DNA of 64,000 nucleotides, taken from the NCBI GenBank assembly GCA_922989275.2, contig OV277864.1:5766001-5830000 (forward strand). The letters are read 5' to 3'. Numbering within the stretch: position 1 is the stretch's first letter; each line of letters starts with the position of its first letter. Shown piece by piece: positions 1 to 11,000 of the stretch. The stretch comes from Gari tellinella. Its lineage: Eukaryota > Mollusca > Bivalvia > Cardiida > Psammobiidae. The notes beneath the pieces are model-generated. The model had not been told where the DNA came from, did no database searches, and saw only the letters and a program-made list of their open reading frames with translations. The position numbers and the translations under genes are program-made.

Positions 1-384
1 TTTGTATCATACATTTGTTTGGTAAAGCCATTATTCGGCCATGTTTTTGTGCAGTGAGGTTCTTTTGAAATTGGATAAGAGGCTGCTTTATTATCTCAAA
101 ACTTGCTTGAATGCCATTGAAATTTGTTGACAATGTGATTTTTTGTCTTTTCAAAGTAGCCTCTTACTTAAATTACAGGGAGTATGTAAACTATGGAGAT
201 AGGCATCACTTGATGTACAAGGCTTGTAATGGTGATGACCTATGAAAATGCACTGTTTGTTTATTGAGTTTGGTATTTTGAGAGACGATAATCTTGCACC
301 AATTATGTTTCCTGGCTCTAACACTCAGCTTGTATGAGGAGGTAAATTATAGAAATCAACCCCACCTCCCCCCTCTCCCCATCA

Positions 385-562
385 TTATAAGTTATGAATA
401 TGTATGATCAGAACTATTTTCTATATTCTAGCAGATGGTAACTTAAAGCAGGCTGAAAGTAAAGCAGAATGCGCATTAAAGTTCATTCTGCTTTACTTTC
501 ACCATGCTTTAAATGGTAACCTATTTTTAAAACTTGAAACAAGCTATGGGGTAATGGGTAAA
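385..562 (-). mobile_element. family A MITE, left part degenerate
   Basis: Central palindrome (TTAAAGCAGGCTGAAAG and its partner CTTTACTTTCACCATG) with the right end CTATGGGGTAATGGG. The other end is lost in a C-rich tract near 360-380. Orientation convention for family A: plus when the GCCTGTTTCTAG side comes first. Confidence 0.8.
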
Positions 563-575
563 GCAATCACCTGGC

Positions 576-827
576 TTAACCCATTACCTGTAAGCCTGTT
601 TCTGGTCTTGAAGATAGTTGACCACTTAAAACACATTGAAAGTAAAGCAGAATGCACCTTAATACGCATTCTGCTTTACTTTCAGCCTGCTTTATGCTAT
701 CATCTGCTTGAAAATATTAAATATATCTTATGATACATTTTCATGACTGCATAAAGTGGAGCTATTTCCTTCAGTGGAAGAATAAATTAAATACTTTAGA
801 ATGTGCTTCTTTGGAGTAAAGGGTTAA
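576..827 (+). mobile_element. family A MITE, complete
   Basis: 252 bp bounded by TTAA on both sides, ends CCCATTACC and GAGTAAAGGG. Central palindrome GAAAGTAAAGCAGAATG ... CATTCTGCTTTACTTTC with the TTAA apex. TTAA target and CCC ends are typical of piggyBac-superfamily MITEs. Confidence 0.88.
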
Positions 828-954
828 ATACAGATGACTTGCACATCTCTGTATAAGTAAGCCCCATAGGATGGGATGCCATAACCTACTCCTCCACATA
901 AGCACCAAAAACGATTGTTAAATGGTGTTGAATACAGATAGCAGTTTAAGGTGT

Positions 955-1111
955 TAATGACAAATGACTGCTTAAAGCAAGGTGACAGTAAAACAGAAAG
1001 CTCCTTTTGGAGCTTTCTGTTTTACTGCCACATTGCTTTAAGCTGTCACCTGTATTTGATACAATCAATAAGCCCTCGATTTAGTGGTCATTACAAAGAG
1101 GTTTGACTATA
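955..1111. mobile_element. family F MITE, left end degraded
   Basis: Core GCTTAAAGCAAGGTGACAG ... CTTTCTGTTTTACTG with apex AGCTCCTTTTGGAGCT; right end AGTGGTCATTACAAAGAGG then TTTGACTATA, the family F terminal sequence. Confidence 0.75.
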
Positions 1112-1192
1112 TGGTGCTGAAATGAGCGTGAATTATATATGTTAGATTTGTTCAATTTACTCCTTCTAAACTAGAACGCTGGACAACACATA

Positions 1193-1504
1193 TACAGTGG
1201 TAAATATGCTATTCCTACCCTTTTACGCGTTAATCTATGTGTAAGAAGCGCATAGTGAACGGTTAACGCCTAACGATTTTAACGCGTTTAAACGCGTTAA
1301 TAAACGATTTTACCATTAATAAACGATTTTACCAGAGATGTTGCGATTTGTGCATCAGTTTTCCGTTTCACGCGAAGATTTCGGATCTTATGATGATTGC
1401 CGTTATTCGAGGGAAAATTAAGCTAGGAAACGCGTTTAACGAAACGGATAATAAACGCGTAAGAAACACGTAAAGTGGGTAGGAATAATGCATTTACTAC
1501 TGTA
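1193..1504. mobile_element. family J MITE (TA target)
   Basis: 312 bp with inverted ends TACAGTGGTAAATATGC and GCATTTACTACTGTA, then TTCCTACCC / GGGTAGGAA. The interior is rich in ACGCGTT motifs. TA at both ends indicates the Tc1/mariner group. It sits in the duplicated flank of UTP15 exon 4. Confidence 0.85.
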
Positions 1505-1560
1505 ATCAGTTGGCAATCTTTAGCCGGTCGGTTCATTGCTGATTGATGGGGGTAATGTGA

Positions 1561-1740
1561 TCGCCGTTTTGGGAACTGTCTTTTATATGTTTATTCATGT
1601 TTTATTTCAGATCTAATTGTAGTTATTTTGTCTTTTCTCGATTTGTAGGTACATTTATGTTATTTCATGTAAAGCGCTTTTGAACGCACAACCCATGTGT
1701 GAAAAGAGCGCTATATAAATCTGGAATAATAATAATAATA
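1561..1740 (+). mobile_element. 3' end of a non-LTR-type retroelement
   Basis: Ends GAGCGCTATATAAATCTGG followed by an AAT microsatellite tail at 1727-1740, the arrangement of a SINE or truncated LINE. The 5' limit is unclear. Confidence 0.55.
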
Positions 1741-1830
1741 TAACCCTACATCAAGCTTACCTCATGTTCTGAGTATGAGACAACTTCTTTCTCTGTGGGT
1801 ATATCCCAGATTCTTACAACGTTGTCATCT
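1741..1830 (-). pseudogene. partial duplicate of UTP15 exon 4 (3' half plus donor)
   Basis: Reading the minus strand, this segment repeats the last 69 bp of exon 4 (DDNVVRIWDIPTEKEVVSY) and the following donor gtaagcttgatg, but lacks the 5' half and any evident acceptor. Five differences from exon 4 are visible: three synonymous (AAT/AAC, CCA/CCC, CAC/CAT) and two replacements (T to S, K to E). Its flank (ctagaacgct at 1171) is separated from it by a family J element and a tailed retroelement. It is probably a non-functional tandem duplicate; an alternative exon or an assembly/haplotype artefact cannot be excluded. Confidence 0.8.
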
Positions 1831-1921
1831 AGAGCCCTTGGCCCGGGTGCATGACACATAGTTAGTGCCTACCTGTATACTAGAGCCCTTGACAACACAT
1901 ATAACCCTACATCAAGCTTAC

Positions 1922-2045
1922 CTTGTGTTCTGTGTATGAGACAACTTCTTTCTCTGTTGGTATATCCCAGATTCTTACAACATTGTCATCTCCCCCTGAC
2001 AGGATGTGGGTCTGACTGGACAGAAACTTGGTCACATGCACAGAC
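1922..2045 (-). CDS. UTP15: UTP15 coding exon 4
   Basis: 124 bp: one base completing a Gly codon, then 41 codons (SVHVTKFLSS to VVSYTEHK). It holds the second WD repeat with HILSGGDDNVVRIWDIP. The acceptor is ttcag right of 2045 and the donor gtaagc at 1921. A mutated partial copy of its 3' half lies 90 bp further downstream. The next exon is outside the window. Confidence 0.93.
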
Positions 2046-5000
2046 CTGAAACATCAAACAGAATCATCACTGTAACATGCAATGTTGACTGGTCAACTAT
2101 ATTTGAACCTTTCACATAGGAATAATTTTGTCTGTACCTCATTTCTCAGTAGACTCTTTTACCCATATCCTATTTCTAGTTTTGAAAACAGGTAACCAAT
2201 TCAACTGTCACCAAAAACTTAAGGCACATTTTGCTTTACTTTCAGCCTGCTTTAGGTTACTGTCTGCTAGAATATATAGAAAATATGGAACATAGTCATG
2301 TATAAAGTGGAACTATTTTCTTTAGTGGAGGAATGAATTAAAGGTGTCAAAAGGCCTATTTATGGGGTAATGGGATAAGCACCATAGCAAACTTTTACCT
2401 ACACCCCCCATAAGCATTATAAATGAATATTCATTGAAAGGGTTAACAACAAGTGACAGCTTAAAGCAAGATGAAAGTTAAGCATAATTCTCCTACAGCA
2501 GCTTTCGGCTTTACTATCATCTTGCTTTAACCAACCACCTGGGGCCCATTTCATATAACTTTGTACGACAAATGTTGTAGTAAGTCAAAACTTTATTTCT
2601 AATTTCTCTATCTCATCATGTCTTGTGACATCTCTTTGGAATTGTCTTTTCAAGACGATTCCAAAGAGATGTAACAGCACAGTATTAGATGGAGAGATAA
2701 ATAATAACTTAGACTTTTATAATACTTACGACAACATTTGTTGTACAAAATTTTATGAAACGGACCCCTGCATTTTAGAGTTATATATAATTTGCACTCA
2801 TGGAAAGAGTACTGGTTACAGTACAGACTCATACTGTGGAGATAGAAAGGTTTTCCTGATACATTATGCAGCACAAATGTTTACCTATTTGTTTTATTGT
2901 AATTACACTTGATGTTGTCAGTCTGTTCTCAGTGACACTAACAACATTCCAAACAAACATGACAGCTTTACCATTCCCATGCTTAGCTCTTTCAACACCA
3001 TGGACCTGTTTAAGATATACTCATTACATTTGCAAACAGTGTAGACCCAGATCAGAGGGCTCCTATAGGAGCCCTCTGATCAGGGTATACACTGTTTGCT
3101 AATTAAGACCAGTATTTATTGAACTACACAGAATTCCAAGCAGACTTGTTCATGTTTTGGTAACTAAAAAGATCCACAAAGGGAACCTTATAACCCACAA
3201 GAGTTACTTAGTGTTGAAAGAGTCATCATAAATTGGCTGGCATTTTCAACAGTTTGGAACCAGCTCAGATGCCAAGGAACTGGACATCTCCAGTTATCTG
3301 CTCAGAATCCAAACTGTTTGACAATTGTATACATGTATAGATCAAGGCATGTAAACTATAAAGTGTTCCCTCCCAACAACGACCCTCCCAACAAGGACTC
3401 CCTCCTTACAACTACCCTTGCTGAAACAATGATGTTTAACCCTATTACTGTTGCAATATCATCTGCTTAAAATTGTTGCCTACTGTTTTTTTCTCAATGC
3501 TACAAATAAGTGGAGATTTTGAAAGAACAAGCACCTTAGAGCTGATATCCCCTGCCGCAGCGATTGTCCAGAAGAAAGTGGCAATCTTTATTGTGGGAGG
3601 AAGGGGCAAATGGTGATCACCTGTCTTTAAAGATCAACATTCAAAAGCTTTTTACAAAGTTTTATAAAATCCATTCAATTTTGTACATTTTAAAGCCTAA
3701 ACAATACAAAAAATAAAGCCGTTTGTAGCATTATAAATCTAAGTATGACAGGGGCAGGTAACTCTTGATTCAAATTCAACAGTAATTAAACACTTTCAAG
3801 AACTTATAATTGTGTAAACACATTTTCAACTCATCAAGGGCAGAGTATTCTTGACTAATTTGCACATTTTCGATAATAATTGAACTCATTCTATAAATAA
3901 TAGCCATATATGATTTAATTTTTTTTTCAAAATCCATTCACATTTGTACACAATAGCATGTAAACAATAAAGCCATGTTGAGCATTACTAAGTACATAAA
4001 GGGCAGATAACTCTTGCCACAAAGTATCCTATTTTGACAATAATTGCTACCCTTATATTTATATACATCATGTGTAAGTTAAATCAAAATCCATTAAAGA
4101 CTAGTTTCTAGATGGTAAAAACTGTTAAATATGGGGTTTTTTTACTCATCAAGGGCAGATAACTGTTGACTAGTTTCTCCGTTTTCAAAAATGATAACAA
4201 TTATTTGAAAACTAATAGCCATACATAGTTTAAGAATTTGTTTTATCAAAATTCATGCATATTTATAGATACTAGGATGTAAACAATTTTAAAATAAAGC
4301 ATTTTCTATCATTTCAAAGTACATCAAGGGCAGATAACTATTGCCAAAAGTATCCTTTTTTGACAATAATTGCACACCTTCAAGAACTTTTACTTATAGA
4401 CATCATGTGCAAGTATCATTTAAATCCATTCATAATTGTAGTTGCCAGAGAGTAAAAACAGTTAAATATGGCTTTTTTTACTTATCAAGGGCAGATAACT
4501 CATGACTAATTTCTCCGTTTTCAACAATAATCAAATTCATTTGAAAACTAATAGCCATACATAATTCAAGAAAGTTTTTTCAAAAATCCATGCATATTTA
4601 TAGGCTCTAGTATGTAAACAATACCAAAATAAAGCATTTTCTAAGTACATCAAGGGCAGATAACTCTTGTCACAAGTATCCTTTTTTTACAATAATTGCA
4701 CACCTGCAAGAACTTGTACTTATAGACAATGTGTGCAAGTATAAACAAAATATGTTGAATACTGTAGTTGCTAGAGTGTAAAAAATGTTAAATATGGCAT
4801 TTTTAACACAAAAAGGGCAGATAACTCATAAATTCCTAAAATTTTCTGAAAAAAATTTGATTTCCCACGGTGCTCCTATGATGACAAATAAGTATACCAA
4901 GTTTAATCCAAATCTGTTTATAGGTTTCGGAGATACAGTTGCGGACGGAAAACGTGACGGACGCACGGACGGCATTTTTAACACAAAAAGGGCAGATAAC

Positions 5001-8000
5001 TCATAAATTCCTAAAATTTTCTGAATTTTTTTTGATTTCCCACGGTGCTCCTATGATGACAAATAAGTATACCAAGTTTAATCCAAATCTGTTCATAGGT
5101 TTCGGAGATACAGTTGCGGACGGAAAACGCACGCACGCACGCACGCACAGCCGGACGGACAGACCTAAAACAGTATCCCTCTGCCTTTAGGCAGGGGATA
5201 ATAAATATAATGACGGGTGACAAACAGCTTGAATCCAGATCAGACACCCCATAACGTGGCGTCTGATCTGGATTCAAGCTGTTTGCAAATGTAAGCCAAG
5301 TCTTGATTTTCCCTCTCTATAAAGACTCCCTCCCATGACACACACAATCTTTGTCTCCCACTGGGTGTCATCGTAGAGAGGGAGCACTGTATCAGATTCT
5401 GTAAAACATTGCATTACAGAAACTTTGAAGCAGACAGCATTTTAAAGATTAGGCATTGACCATCCCTATGCACAGGTACCTGATGCACATAACACAGGTA
5501 ATGACTAATTAGTACTTAGTTATTTGTATAGCGTAAATGCCTCACACAATTGAGAAACGTATCCTTTTTGCCAACTGTCAAAACTCCTGTTCTTGTTCAT
5601 ATGTTTGACAAAGTCATGTTACAAGAAGCTGAACATGCAGTGTTATATAAAGGTGATGGCTTGATGCAGGACAAGAGTCAACTACGGAACCACGTCAATG
5701 CAGTGACCATATTAGACCCAGTGAAGAAAACATCCAGGTAGAGTAACTGCTGACAAAAGAAACAGCCTGTCCTCTTTAGGTTTCTGAAACTGCTGTACTG
5801 GCTAACCCATTTAGGCAACACTTTACGAATCAGACTGCAAAACTTCACCTTTCGGTAATGAAATTCCTAAACGGTGTGCAGACATAATGCACATCATCCA
5901 TACAGTGGAGAAAACGTTATTCTTTCCCGTTTAAATGCAAACTAAACACAAATGCAATACACTAAAATGTAGAAAATAACAACTTTTTGACAATTCTAAA
6001 TATTGATTTTAAGCTGAGTGGCAAACAGTTAAGAGCAAGATCAGACGCCGCATTACCCGGCGTCTGATCTGGCTCCAAGCTGTTTGTACTGAAAATAATA
6101 GTTTTAGCGTAAACGCATTTATTGGGAAAGAATAACGTTTTCTCCACTGTACCTTGATAGGTCTAGATGCTGACCGTTGATATCATTGGGTGTCAGTGGG
6201 ATGACACACCTTCAGCACCTAGGTGGGACGTTAAACCTTAGCAGAAACAACAACAACAGGACAAGAGTACAAAGGGCCATTATGGCAATGATGGCTCACC
6301 TGGGATTTGGACCTGAAAGTTTTACCTTTGGGTTTCACCTATTTTAAAAGTAATCCAAGAACTTAAAGTCATAATTATAATTTGCTAATGTTTGATCAAA
6401 ATTTATTCAGATTTGTAGACCATAGAGTGAAAACATTGTTAAAACTTTGCCTTCCTTAGTAGCATATCTGAGTACATAAAGGACGAATAGCTTTTGACAA
6501 ATTAAATCAAAATCGAAGCTGCTAGAGTGCAAACTGTGTTAAGGGTGCATCAATGTCATAAGCCAATTTTTAAAAGTATTAAACTTTTTTTCTAACATTG
6601 TTTTTTTGGAAGAGCTGTTTATGATGAATGAAAAAATGAAAAAAAAATAAATATGGTAGTGTCCTTTTTTTTGAGCTACAGCGATTTGAAAAAAGGTATG
6701 TCAAATTTGGATGTTTTTTTTCAAATTTTTCCCATTCAGAGTACAAGCTTCAGTAAAATTTATTTCAAAACAAAACAAACATGATAATTTGGGTTTTCAT
6801 TATTTATTTCATGTCTATGGTGGTATTTTCACATATAGAAACCAAATTTAGACAAAACAGGCACCAGGTTTGAACAATATGGATCCTTGAATATCAAAAA
6901 TATGCTTTGTATAGGGCATGATTTTATTAGATTTTTTATTTTATGAAAAAAATTAAAAAAGTTTGAAAATGAAATAGTTCTAGTATTTAACTTTTTTTAT
7001 ATTTTACCAGATGAAAGCCCATGCTAAGGCAGTTCAAAATATGAAAAGAAATTGAAAGGTCAGTGTTGAAAATATTGAGTTATTAAAGTAAAAAGAGTTA
7101 TCTCCCCTTACAAAATTTACTAAAAAGTACCATATCGATGCTATTTAGAGCTTTATAAATTTCACATTTGATGCCATTTTTTTCTTAAACTAGTTTTTGT
7201 ATGAAGAAATACTACCATAGATAGGAAATAAATAACACAAAACCAAATTATCATATTTGTTTTCATTTAAAATGGATTTTATTGAAGCAGGCTGTTTGAA
7301 AGGACAAAATAGGAGGAAGTGGGTGGGGTAAATTTTACATGGCCGTAGAGCCAACTGTTGTTCACCAAAATGTACACTTTTTCTATTTTTTCATTCATCT
7401 TAAATAGCTCTTCAAAACAAAACCATCATAGAGTGTTTTCATATACTTTGAAAATTTCCCACAGTCATGACATTGATACACCCTTAAATGTTGCGTTTTC
7501 AATACATTAAGGGCAGATAACACTTGTCTTACCCTGTGTGGCCCTTAAACACCCTCAGAGGGTTGCTACTATCAACATCAAACAGTCTGACCACACCCTC
7601 ATCACCCCCGGCAACCAACAGTCTACCATCGTCACGGAAACTGCCAGAATGAGCAACCTCTCGGAATTTACTCAAAGTGGTCTTGATCTGTAATGATGTG
7701 GAACTGTAAATTTGTACCTGAAATAGAAACAATAGTCACTCTTGAATCAACAGTTTCAATGTTGAACCCTTTACCCAATAGCCTGTTTCTAGTTTTGAAG
7801 ACAGGTGACACTAAAAGCAGATTAAAGTAAAACAGAATGAGCCTTAAGATGCATTCTGCTTTACATTCAGTCTGTTAACTACCATTTGCTTGGATACAGA
7901 AACTTTTTCTTATGAATCACATTCATTACTGTGTAAATACTTTTTCTTCAATGGAGCTTGATATCTCATATAAAAGTTGCAGTTTTATGCAAGATGAATA

Positions 8001-11000
8001 TAATGCAGAAAGCTGTCATTATTACTGTTATTCTGCATTAAACCTTTACCCTATAGAAGAGCCTTTTAGCCAATTCAATTTATTATTCCACTGAAGAAAA
8101 TAGTTCAATTTTATACAGTCATGAACATGTACCAAAAGCAATATTTTATATGTCCTAGCAGATGGTAGCTTAAAGCAGGCTGGAAGTAAAGCAGAATGTG
8201 CCTAAAGGCACATTCTGCTTTACTTACAATCTGCTTTAAGTGGTCAACTGTCTAGAAATAGGCTATGGTGTAAAGGGTCAGGCAGAATTTTTTTTTAGAG
8301 ATTTGGCCCCAGTACACAGATTTTATTGTTACCTTACTATAACTGCCTATATAAATAACTCTTATTATAATGCTTGAACTTAATATATAAAATTATAAAT
8401 CCTTTACAAACAGTGTAGACCCAGATCAGAGGGCTCCTTGCACTGTTTGTCCAATTTCAAATACTTTTTGGACAAAACTATTGAGAATCAATATAAACTT
8501 GCAATTTATCTGAAAAAGGTTACATCAATGTGAACATTCAGTATTCTAAGTGTTAAGACAAACAAAAAACTTCAAGCCAAAAAACCAGTAACACTTGCAT
8601 GATTATGTCTGTCAAAAAACAGCGAAAATGTAATTAAAATCCCCCGGAAGAAATCAGCTACCCATAAAATTAAAATTGACATTAATAAAACATTTCCGCC
8701 GATTGTATTCAATACGATCCAGATGGTAATACACTCATTCGCGAATAAAATCTGCAAAACTAATACAAACTTATACGTCCCAAGCACATAACCGCCAACC
8801 ATTAAATCAGCCTACCCATTTCATAAATTAATACACCCCATAAGATATGATTTTGATATTTACGCAACATTTCCATGATAAGCCTCTATTCAAAAGCCTT
8901 TCTATTAACCGGTACACGACCAACATATCTGCTTAATCTATCTGATGAAAAACATTTCCACCAGATTCTGAGTTTGATATCAACTCGTGAGCAGCGTTAA
9001 AATGATCAGGGCTCCAGATAAGCAGGAGTAAACTTAACAAATTCAACAATTTCTTTCTTATTTCAGTACCAAATCCTATAGTGTTACTACTCATTAAAAT
9101 CGTCTCTTTGAGACGATTCTAATGAGTAGTGACACCATGGGGCTTAATGCAAAAATAAAGATTTTAGTTTTCGAAATACTCTCCTTATCTGGAGCCCTGA
9201 ATGACTATAACTAGATAAGAGCCGATGACTTACTTATGATGAATTAAAATCACTCTCAAACAACGAGAAGCAAAAAGTGTGCCGTTTATCTCATAATTTG
9301 ATAAGTAATTCCCAGTTTTCAACTATAAACTCTATAAATTACAATTTTTGACAAGCCCACATGCTTTCTGAATTAATTTTACTCCCCAATGCTTCAATCA
9401 AGTGTGGTTGATTCTCCAGTTTTTATCAAGCATTACCTCCGAGAGACGGATCTAAAATGTGTTCACGTCTGTTTTCAATTGTTTGAAGATTTCTTTTTTA
9501 TAATAGCTTGACATTCATCGCCAGGAAGCAGAAAATTACAGGAATAATGTTTGTTTTTCAAGTCATATAAACACAACTGTTCTTAGATATACTAAAATAT
9601 TTCTAGTACCTGAACAGTTTTTAGACCATTAACTTGAATTCAGAATTATCCCTATACATACTAAATCAGCCTCAACTATGCTCAAAACGTCTTCAAGACA
9701 AAATGTCCAAATGACCACTTATAAGACAAATAACCACTTATAGCAGGTTGAAAGTAAAGTAGAATGCGCCCTACGGCGCATTCTATTTCACTTTCAGCCT
9801 GCTTTAAGCTACAATATTCTAGAATATAGAACTCATGGTGCACATTTGATCTGTTTTCTTCAGTGGATGAGTAAATTAAAGGTGTTAAAATGTGTACAGA
9901 TCTATGGAGTAAAGTGTTAAATGGGAAAGAAGAATGACATCCCAATTGTAAACATAAGCAACACAAAAAACATTCATTAATCTATTTAGCAACTTAAAAT
10001 GTATTCTGCTTAATCTGTTCCCCCATAACCTTTATCTAGTTTTGAAGACAGTGACCTGACTTAAAGCAGGTTGAAAGTAAAGCAGAATGCATCTTAATGC
10101 ACATTCTGCTTTACTTTCAGCCTGCTTTAAGCTACCATCTGCTAGAATAAAGAAAATATTTCTTATGGTATAATCATGACTGTATAAATTGGAACTATTT
10201 TCTTCAGTGTAGGAATGAATTAAATACGCTAAAAGGTGCTTCTTTGGGGGAAAGGGTTAAACGTCAAATAGTTAATACCTAATACAGTAAAACCTCGCTA
10301 TTAAGACCATTAAAACGAAGGCTAATTGATTGTATAATAGACAGGTGGCAGCTTAAAGCAAGGTGACAGTGAAACAGAAAGCTCCTAAAGGAGCTTTCTG
10401 TTTCACTGTCACCATGCTTTAAGCGGTCTCCTATCGTAAACAACCTAATAATTAACATAATTTAGTGGTCGTAATAGAGAGGTTTTACTGTATAACATAG
10501 TGGTCGGCATAGAGGAGTTTTACTGTATAAGGGCTTTTTTCTGGAATTGTTGACTTGAGGTGGCTGCATGTCTGAATTGTTTTGTGTCTTTGATCCAGCA
10601 TTGTACGTCTGGTGTAGAGCCACATATGTCATTGTCACATACTGTTGTTGGTAGCCACGGAAACCCCAGTCAGAATGATGCTTTATATGGAGTATGTGTT
10701 GACAGACTGACTGCTACAACCAAAAAAATTAAGTTACCCCTCCCGGTGACAGTCTATTGAATATTCAGTATATTCATTAGATCTTTTTCCAAATTAGTCT
10801 AATCATTTGTTTTAATAATATCGCCAAGATTGACAAGCTTTGCTTATTCAGTGATAGGTAGCCTTGTTCCTATAAATTATGCACAAGTAATTAGACAATT
10901 CTTTTTAACCATATGAAGCTGACTGCTAGCCGAATGCCCATCTAATTCATTTTATATGGCAGCTCAGCTAAATTCTTGTGTGTGAGCAATTGGAATTGTC

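Larger units (their letters stand above)
3545..5205. mobile_element. element R, internally tandem-repeated insert
   Basis: Bounded by short inverted ends TATCCCCTGCC (3545) and GGCAGGGGATAATAAA (5190-5205). The interior is a ladder of AAGGGCAGATAACT units near 3837, 4010, 4151, 4327, 4487, 4652, 4813 and 4988. It ends in ACGCACGCACGC and GGACGGACAGACC. No coding capacity was seen. The class is uncertain. Confidence 0.65.
3359..5391. mobile_element. family E MITE split by a 1.7 kb insertion
   Basis: Left part 3359-3510 (AGTGTTCCCTCCCAACAACG) and right part about 5206-5391, which contains the palindrome CAAACAGCTTGAATCC ... GGATTCAAGCTGTTTG and ends TAGAGAGGGAGCACTGTA. Compare the intact copy at 27793-28127. 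Confidence 0.75.

Noticed and set aside
404..733. 109-codon plus-strand frame
   Set aside because: It runs across two adjacent family A MITEs; the same residues (QAESKAECAL) recur wherever an A core is present.
8572..8802. Hydrophobic minus-strand frame, possible membrane protein
   Set aside because: AT-rich composition yields hydrophobic residues by default; no homology recognised and no context. Left as unique intron sequence.
1005..10400. Palindromes considered as microRNA precursors or terminators
   Set aside because: Each is the centre of a multi-copy element with termini and target sites; a transposon explanation is sufficient, though small-RNA production is not excluded.
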